Assembly (NCBI GenBank): GCA_024280615.1
Contig: JAJRPU010000250.1
Span: 1 to 11,535 of the forward strand
Origin: Bacteroidota bacterium
Lineage (GTDB): Bacteria > Bacteroidota > Bacteroidia > JAADEI01
Reading direction: 5' to 3'
Length of the DNA: 11,535 nucleotides
A model generated the notes under the pieces. The model searched no databases and was not told where the DNA came from. It saw only the letters and a program-made list of their open reading frames with translations. The position numbers and the translations under genes were made by a program. Positions 7,590 to 11,535 of this stretch are shown one piece after another. Position 1 is the first letter of the stretch, and each line of letters opens with the position of its first letter.

Positions 7590-8806
7590 CACCTTGCTAT
7601 TTCTTCTTTAATAACATTTGCAATGGTCAACAAAGCATATTCCAACTGGTCGTCTTCTATGATTGCCGGGGGGTAAATTCTTATGCCTGTTTCAGCGAAT
7701 AGAAACCAATCAACAATTATGTTATGCTTTTCTATCACTTTGCGAATCACTCTGTCGGTCAGACTTGCATCGGGCAGATGAATAGCACCCATTATGCCTT
7801 CAATACTGATTTTTACGTCCGGAATATTACTCAATGCCCTGAATAAAGTGTTTTTCATAACTGTTTCCAGTTGTGGAATTCGTTCAGAAATAATATCTTC
7901 ATCAATCAAGACCTTGAGGGTTGCCAGTCCGGCAGCACACGAGACTGGATGTCCGCCATATGTAGTTATGTGTCCGAAAGGCGGGTCCATCAAAACACTC
8001 ATTATTTTCCTGCTTGAAATGAATGCCCCAAGAGGAAACCCACCACCGAGAGCCTTGGCAAGCACCAAAACATCAGGAACAACTTCATATTTCTCAAATG
8101 CAAAGAGCGAGCCGGAACGCCCAAAGCCAGTCTGTACCTCATCAAAGACAAGCAAAACACCTTGTTCATCACACAATCTCCTTAACTGCATTAAAAATTC
8201 TGGCTTAGCAGGAACAACACCCGCCTCTCCCTGAACGGGCTCCACAATAACGCTCGCCACATCTCCATCCATAAGTCGCTCAACACTCTCTATATCGTTA
8301 AACTCGGCATGATAGACCTCCGACAGCAAAGGTTCCATGCCCTTTACTATGTCTGAATGGGAAGCCAGAGTCCATGCTCCAAACGTTGAGCCGTGATAAG
8401 CATTTTTGAAAGCAATAACCTTCTTTTTCCCTGTGAATCGTCGGGATAACTTAATTGTCGCATCTATGGCTTCACTTCCCGAATTAGTAAAAAACACAGT
8501 GTTTAACGATGGGGGAAGAAGTGAAGTCAGCAGTTTTGCATATTCCATTTGCACGTCAAGAATAAAATCTCCATAGACCATTACGTGGTCATACCTATCC
8601 ACCTGTTTTTTGATAGCCTCCACAACCCTGGGATGCCTATGCCCTATAATGTTTACTGCAATTCCAGAGATTAAGTCTAAATACTTCTTTCCGCCTCCAT
8701 AAATGAACACTCCCTCCGCCCGTTCCACAAGCACATTAAGGGGATATGGACTTGTCGGTAACAACCCAGACCGCTCCCACACATCCAAACCTCTCATTCC
8801 ACTCAT
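7589..8806 (-). CDS. Class III PLP-dependent aminotransferase (ArgD/ornithine-type)
   Basis: A 405-residue cytoplasmic fold-type I, class III aminotransferase related to acetylornithine and ornithine aminotransferases. Seen in the sequence: the LDLISGIAVNIIGHRHP N-terminal block, TNSGSEA (107-113) binding the PLP phosphate, FKNAYHGST (133-141) with the ring-stacking aromatic Tyr137, VEPVQGE (188-194), FDEVQTGFGR (221-230) with Asp222 contacting the PLP nitrogen, and LAKALGGGFPLG (249-260) with Lys251 as the Schiff-base lysine. Bacteroidota homologues with this layout are usually annotated only as 'aspartate aminotransferase family', so an argD name is not justified without a neighbouring arginine pathway, and none is present. 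The second Met (8797) is an alternative start. It is the first gene of the eight-gene run and shares a one-base overlap with the symporter, pointing to a catabolic or salvage role for an imported amino compound (inference). Confidence 0.92.
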   Translation of the reverse strand: MSGMRGLDVWERSGLLPTSPYPLNVLVERAEGVFIYGGGKKYLDLISGIAVNIIGHRHPRVVEAIKKQVDRYDHVMVYGDFILDVQMEYAKLLTSLLPPSLNTVFFTNSGSEAIDATIKLSRRFTGKKKVIAFKNAYHGSTFGAWTLASHSDIVKGMEPLLSEVYHAEFNDIESVERLMDGDVASVIVEPVQGEAGVVPAKPEFLMQLRRLCDEQGVLLVFDEVQTGFGRSGSLFAFEKYEVVPDVLVLAKALGGGFPLGAFISSRKIMSVLMDPPFGHITTYGGHPVSCAAGLATLKVLIDEDIISERIPQLETVMKNTLFRALSNIPDVKISIEGIMGAIHLPDASLTDRVIRKVIEKHNIIVDWFLFAETGIRIYPPAIIEDDQLEYALLTIANVIKEEIAR

Positions 8807-8892
8807 GTTTGCAATATTAAAACAAACAGCATCTTCATAAAGTGCAACCTTTTAATATAAAGTTACGTTCTTATTAGTAGAAACACACGATC
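8807..8892. promoter_or_regulatory. Divergent intergenic promoter region
   Basis: This 86-nt AT-rich spacer separates the minus-strand operon from the lone plus-strand gene, so it should hold promoters for both. On the minus strand TTTG and TAATATTG occur within the last 25 nt before the aminotransferase ATG, and a TTG lies further upstream, but spacing to the Bacteroidota -33/-7 consensus is poor. The plus strand shows TTTTAATATAAAG about 30 nt before the ATG at 8893. No clear inverted repeat or operator is visible. The assignment rests on gene layout more than on motifs. Confidence 0.4.
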
Positions 8893-9468
8893 ATGAAGAG
8901 GGGGGCATATTTCTTAATATTAGTCATTTCAATAATCTTTTGGTCTGCATTCATACTTCCTTTGCAAAAGTTCAATGTTTCCGCTACTAAAGGGGCGGTA
9001 ACCCTTAATTGGGAAGGTCTTGAACACCTCAATGCCAAACAAGTTATCCTATTAAGGAAGAAAAAAGGATTAGGCAAATTCAAAGAAACATTTTCTGCCG
9101 ATGCATCAGTGGCTTCCACATACACATTCTCTGAAACCCTTGAACCGGGAACATACGTGTATAAGCTAGTTGTAATTACCGAAAAAGGCAAGAAGAGAAC
9201 TGTTGGAAAGCACATTGTTACTGTTGAAGAAGCAGGGACTAGCTTTGTTAAGTGGTCTGTTTCAGGAAACACTGTTCTTGTGTTTTTCTTTGAACCGTCT
9301 TCTGGAACCTACACAATTAGAGACTCATCTGGAACAGTGATAATTAGCCAATCGTTTAATAACAAACTTTTCTTGGAACTTGTATTTTCAGATAAAAAAG
9401 GGGAATTTTCCATAACCATAGATATTGAAGACGGTCAATCATCCACGTTTAGCGTTTATATCAACTAA
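8893..9468 (+). CDS. Small exported or membrane-anchored beta-rich protein, FN3-like, function unknown
   Basis: Not a family I can name. The 191-residue protein begins MKRG and continues with a hydrophobic stretch (about residues 5-24, AYFLILVISIIFWSAFIL), either a Sec signal peptide or an N-terminal anchor; no lipobox or clear AxA cleavage site is seen. Residues 27-112 look like a fibronectin type III or similar beta sandwich: VTLNWEGLEHLN, VILLRKKK, then STYTFSETLEPGTYVYKLVV and a closing GKHIVTVEE strand. Residues 115-191 seem to form a second small beta domain (GTYTIRDSSGTVI, EFSITIDIEDG). No catalytic motif or cysteine is present. It is the only plus-strand gene here, has its own upstream region, and its stop overlaps that of ung. 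FN3-like modules are common in secreted Bacteroidota proteins, but normally attached to larger enzymes. Confidence 0.8.
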   Translation: MKRGAYFLILVISIIFWSAFILPLQKFNVSATKGAVTLNWEGLEHLNAKQVILLRKKKGLGKFKETFSADASVASTYTFSETLEPGTYVYKLVVITEKGKKRTVGKHIVTVEEAGTSFVKWSVSGNTVLVFFFEPSSGTYTIRDSSGTVIISQSFNNKLFLELVFSDKKGEFSITIDIEDGQSSTFSVYIN

Positions 9469-10229
9469 GGAATTCTCCAGTCTATCGGCTCTTTACCAAT
9501 TGTCTCCAAATAGCGATTTGCTTTTGAGAAATGGCGGCACCCGAAAAATCCATATTTTGCAGAATAAGGTGAAGGATGAGCAGCCTTCAAAATCAAATGC
9601 TTACGTGGGTCAATGAGCCTTTCCTTTTCCTGTGCGAATTTGCCCCAGAGCATAAAGACCACTCCCTCCTTTAACTCGTTTATTTTCCTTATTGTTGTAT
9701 CAGTGAATATCTCCCAACCTATGCCCCTGTGACTTCCAGGCTGTCCAGCTCTAACAGTCAATATAGCATTAAGTAAGAACACTCCTCGTTTAGCCCATGG
9801 CGTTAAATTGCCCGTTTTAGGTATAGGGATTCCAAGGTCATCATGTAGTTCTTTATAAATGTTCTGCAATGAAGGTGGAATAGGAACATCATCCGGAACA
9901 GAGAAGCACAAACCCATTGCTTGACGTGGTCCGTGATATGGGTCCTGCCCCAGTATAACTACCTTAACTTTATCAAAAGGGGTCTGGTTATAGGCATTGA
10001 AAATTAAAGGACCTGGCGGATATATAGTACATCCCCTCTTTTTCTCCTCAATCAGAAATTGCTTAATACGTGCGAAATATGGTTTTTCAAATTCCTCTTT
10101 AAGAACCTCCTTCCATGAAGGATGAATCTTTGGCTCTACCTTAACCTTGGTGTCTCCTTGATTATTATTTTCTGCAGTGGACCCTTCCTGCTTCTTATTC
10201 AGAAAGTCAAATAAGGTTGGTTGCTTCAC
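9465..10229 (-). CDS. ung: Uracil-DNA glycosylase, family 1, with N-terminal clamp-binding-like extension
   Basis: Ung removes uracil from DNA to start base-excision repair. The 254-residue protein contains the family 1 motifs GQDPYHG (94-100; catalytic Asp96, Tyr98), Phe109 for base stacking, LLNAILTVR with Asn154 for uracil recognition, and HPSPYSA with catalytic His218. By alignment from memory with E. coli Ung, these match Asp64, Tyr66, Phe77, Asn123 and His187. The intercalating Leu191 is replaced by Tyr222. An extension of about 36 residues precedes the catalytic core: MKQPTLFDFLNKK, then a polar Gln/Asn/Lys/Glu-rich linker. QPTLF fits the bacterial beta-clamp pentapeptide, and QxxLxxF also resembles a PIP box. 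The start must be GTG at 10229: a stop codon lies 8 codons upstream and no other ATG precedes the catalytic motifs. A GAAAGAG stretch lies about 7 nt before it. Confidence 0.97.
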   Translation of the reverse strand: MKQPTLFDFLNKKQEGSTAENNNQGDTKVKVEPKIHPSWKEVLKEEFEKPYFARIKQFLIEEKKRGCTIYPPGPLIFNAYNQTPFDKVKVVILGQDPYHGPRQAMGLCFSVPDDVPIPPSLQNIYKELHDDLGIPIPKTGNLTPWAKRGVFLLNAILTVRAGQPGSHRGIGWEIFTDTTIRKINELKEGVVFMLWGKFAQEKERLIDPRKHLILKAAHPSPYSAKYGFFGCRHFSKANRYLETIGKEPIDWRIP

Positions 10230-10261
10230 CGTATTGGCTCTTTCAGCCTTTCAAACGATTC

Positions 10262-11167
10262 TTATTTAACAAACAAACCTTTCTTCAGCTCAAAGTCACC
10301 GTATCCTCCAACGTGCCCATCAATATAGACCTCCACCTGATACTTACCAGGCAAGAACTCCTGCTTATCTGTTTCGGGCCAGACGACACATAGGTTTTTG
10401 TCTTCTCCCGTATAGTCAAAAGTAACCTTTGTTGTATATTGTAATTCTGCGTTCATATCAAGGTCTTTAAACTTCCCTGAACCAAGGTTTTCATCATAGA
10501 AGATCTGTTGTGCAGGGCTAATAATCCGTACATAGGCTGTTTTTGTTCCAGGTTGCACGATTGGATGCTTAAGCACATCAAAGCAAACCTGAATTTCCTT
10601 TGCTTTTTTATAATTATATGTTTTTACCTTTTGTCCTGCTTTCTCTCTAAAGCCCCACCCCTTTATATTTCCTGCTCTCAGCATCTGGCTATTCTGTATC
10701 TTTTCTTCCAATTGTTGTCTTCTTTGTTGCTCCTGCTCAAGATTTTGCTTCAATTGAACATTTTCTTGTGTCAATGCCTGATTGGCTTTAACCAATGAGT
10801 CAATCTTAGCCAAGAGCTTTTCTCTCTCTGCTTTCAACTCGTTATATTTCTTTCTAAGAGCGAAGTAGCTACCTCGCCACTTTTTAACAACATTAAGCAG
10901 GGAATCTAATTCCCTTTGCTTTGCTTCAACCAGTGCATTTAATTCTTCATTCTTGCCTTTGTAGTTTTCCAGTTCCTGCTTTAAAGCGGTTAGCTCACTC
11001 TCCAACTGGGCTTTAAGTTCCATTGTTTTTTGTAGTTCTTCTTGTGTTTTTTGATGCTCCTTCTTAACCTGCATATTGTTGTAATAAAGCACACCACTCA
11101 ACCCAAGAAACAAAAGCAAGAGAATGAGCAGTATTACCCTCCCTTTGTTACCTTTTCCCTCAGCCAT
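10262..11167 (-). CDS. Membrane-anchored coiled-coil protein with C-terminal beta domain
   Basis: A 301-residue protein of unknown function. Residues 1-10 are basic and probably cytoplasmic, residues 11-29 (VILLILLLLFLGLSGVLYY) are one transmembrane helix, and residues 33-162 are a long Glu/Lys/Gln/Leu-rich coiled coil with heptad-spaced Leu. After a short hinge (RAGNIKGWGF) comes a beta-rich domain (about 167-296) containing AKEIQVCFDVLKHPIVQPG, TAYVRIISP, NLCVVWP and PGKYQVEVYIDG, with cysteines at 195 and 260. The layout matches Bacteroidota proteins often mislabelled as SMC or chromosome-partitioning proteins; there is no ATPase motif. The topology suggests a periplasmic coiled coil presenting the beta domain away from the inner membrane. 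The ATG at 11167, preceded by an A/G-rich tract, is preferred over a TTG at 11200. It follows pstA by 46 nt and precedes ung by 32 nt on the same strand. Confidence 0.85.
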   Translation of the reverse strand: MAEGKGNKGRVILLILLLLFLGLSGVLYYNNMQVKKEHQKTQEELQKTMELKAQLESELTALKQELENYKGKNEELNALVEAKQRELDSLLNVVKKWRGSYFALRKKYNELKAEREKLLAKIDSLVKANQALTQENVQLKQNLEQEQQRRQQLEEKIQNSQMLRAGNIKGWGFREKAGQKVKTYNYKKAKEIQVCFDVLKHPIVQPGTKTAYVRIISPAQQIFYDENLGSGKFKDLDMNAELQYTTKVTFDYTGEDKNLCVVWPETDKQEFLPGKYQVEVYIDGHVGGYGDFELKKGLFVK

Positions 11168-11213
11168 ATCTTTTTCTTTTTTTGCAAAGTTAAGAAACAA
11201 AAAATTAATGGAT

Positions 11214-11535
11214 TTACCACTTCTGGCGTCGTTGCCACTTCCATCTCAAGAAAATGGCTATTCCATTAAGCAAGAAAACCAAACCCAGAAGCACTATGAT
11301 TGCAGCTGCGGCAGTTACTATGAAGCCGTGTTGTGGCCTTGAAACCCAGTTAAAGATTTGAACTGGCAAAGCAGTGAAATCGTCAAAGGGTCCCTCAGGT
11401 AAGAAAGCAATGAATCCAGCGGCTCCAATAACCAGTATCGGGGCAGTCTCGCCCACTGCCCTGGACAACGCAAGTATAACGCCTGTAGCAATACCGGGAC
11501 CGGCAGCCGGTAATACCTGATGCCAGACTGCTTGC
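11214..11535 (-). CDS. pstA: Phosphate ABC transporter permease PstA, C-terminal part (5' end outside window)
   Basis: The last 107 residues or so of an inner-membrane permease of the high-affinity phosphate importer PstSCAB. Reading in from the right edge: VLPAAGPGIATGVILALSRAVGETAP, the conserved EAA-type cytoplasmic loop and following helix that contacts the PstB ATPase, then LVIGAAGFIAF, a periplasmic loop, and a final transmembrane helix (FIVTAAAAIIVLLGLVFLLNGIAIFL) ending in a basic tail. The GETAP motif is characteristic of PstA/PstC. The frame is open to the window edge; a TTG at 11468 is internal, not a start. The usual downstream partner pstB does not follow; the next gene on this strand is the coiled-coil protein. 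No terminator is visible in the 46-nt gap. Confidence 0.93.
   Translation of the reverse strand, partial: QAVWHQVLPAAGPGIATGVILALSRAVGETAPILVIGAAGFIAFLPEGPFDDFTALPVQIFNWVSRPQHGFIVTAAAAIIVLLGLVFLLNGIAIFLRWKWQRRQKW

Larger units (their letters stand above)
1..8806 (-). other. Predicted eight-gene operon
   Basis: All eight genes lie on the minus strand. In order of transcription the junctions are: 1-nt overlap (aminotransferase/symporter), 4-nt overlap (symporter/AsnB-like), 3-nt gap (AsnB-like/msrC), 26-nt overlap (msrC/DUF481), 61-nt gap (DUF481/GT5-like), 17-nt overlap (GT5-like/DUF4270) and 3-nt gap (DUF4270/glmS). No terminator hairpin is seen between members. The transcript would start in the 8807-8892 region and run off the left edge. 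The 61-nt gap may divide it into two transcription units. Confidence 0.6.

Noticed and set aside
7794..8234. 146-codon plus-strand open frame
   Set aside because: Antisense to the class III aminotransferase across its PLP-binding region; no recognisable protein features.
8874..9272. 132-codon minus-strand open frame
   Set aside because: Complement of the plus-strand FN3-like gene, which has an ATG start, a hydrophobic leader and a sensible beta-strand pattern.
9238..9465. Type IX secretion C-terminal sorting domain in the FN3-like protein
   Set aside because: The GTYTIRDSSGTVI and EFSITIDIEDG segments faintly resemble one, but the conserved motif order and terminal Lys/Val pattern are not convincing.
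10236..10248. Hairpin GGCT-CTTTC-AGCC upstream of ung
   Set aside because: The stem is only 4 bp with no extension and no U-tract; too weak to call a terminator or translational control element, though it does place the GAAAGAG stretch in the loop.
11214..11468. Independent 84-codon gene starting at 11468
   Set aside because: The start is an internal TTG; the frame continues open to the window edge with PstA sequence, so it is the C terminus of pstA.

Overview
This window looks like a chromosomal segment of a member of the Bacteroidota, perhaps an early-branching one. Several families here are typical of that phylum: a DUF4270 lipoprotein between a catalytically incomplete GT5 'glycogen synthase' and glmS, an exported protein usually labelled 'asparagine synthetase B', a Bacteroidota-type Na+/solute symporter, and a membrane-anchored coiled-coil protein with a C-terminal beta domain. 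Shine-Dalgarno sites are weak or absent at most starts, which also fits. I cannot name a genus.

Layout. Positions 1-8806 hold eight tightly packed minus-strand genes, probably one operon read from right to left: a class III PLP aminotransferase, a sodium:solute symporter, the exported AsnB-like protein, a free methionine-R-sulfoxide reductase (msrC), a DUF481 outer-membrane protein, a GT5 N-terminal-domain protein, a DUF4270 lipoprotein, and glmS (its 3' end lies outside the window). Junctions are overlaps of 1, 4, 17 and 26 nt or gaps of 3 nt. The only larger gap, 61 nt before the GT5-like gene, may mark the start of a conserved sub-operon (GT5-like, DUF4270, glmS). An 86-nt divergent intergenic region (8807-8892) separates the cluster from the only plus-strand gene, a small exported or anchored beta-rich protein of unknown function. 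That gene meets ung tail to tail with overlapping stop codons. Then come ung, the coiled-coil protein and the C-terminal part of pstA, all on the minus strand.

How the genes may work together. The first half of the operon (aminotransferase, transporter, exported GATase-like protein, msrC) could handle uptake and conversion of an amino-acid-like or amine compound; this is inference from context. The second half links the first committed step of amino-sugar synthesis (GlmS) to a lipoprotein and a degenerate glycosyltransferase of unknown role. The most distinctive single-gene features are in Ung: an N-terminal extension carrying a sliding-clamp/PIP-box-like motif, and a Tyr at the position of the DNA-intercalating Leu. 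I see no rRNA, tRNA, CRISPR array, insertion sequence, phage gene or convincing terminator. No stretch over 300 nt lacks a gene.
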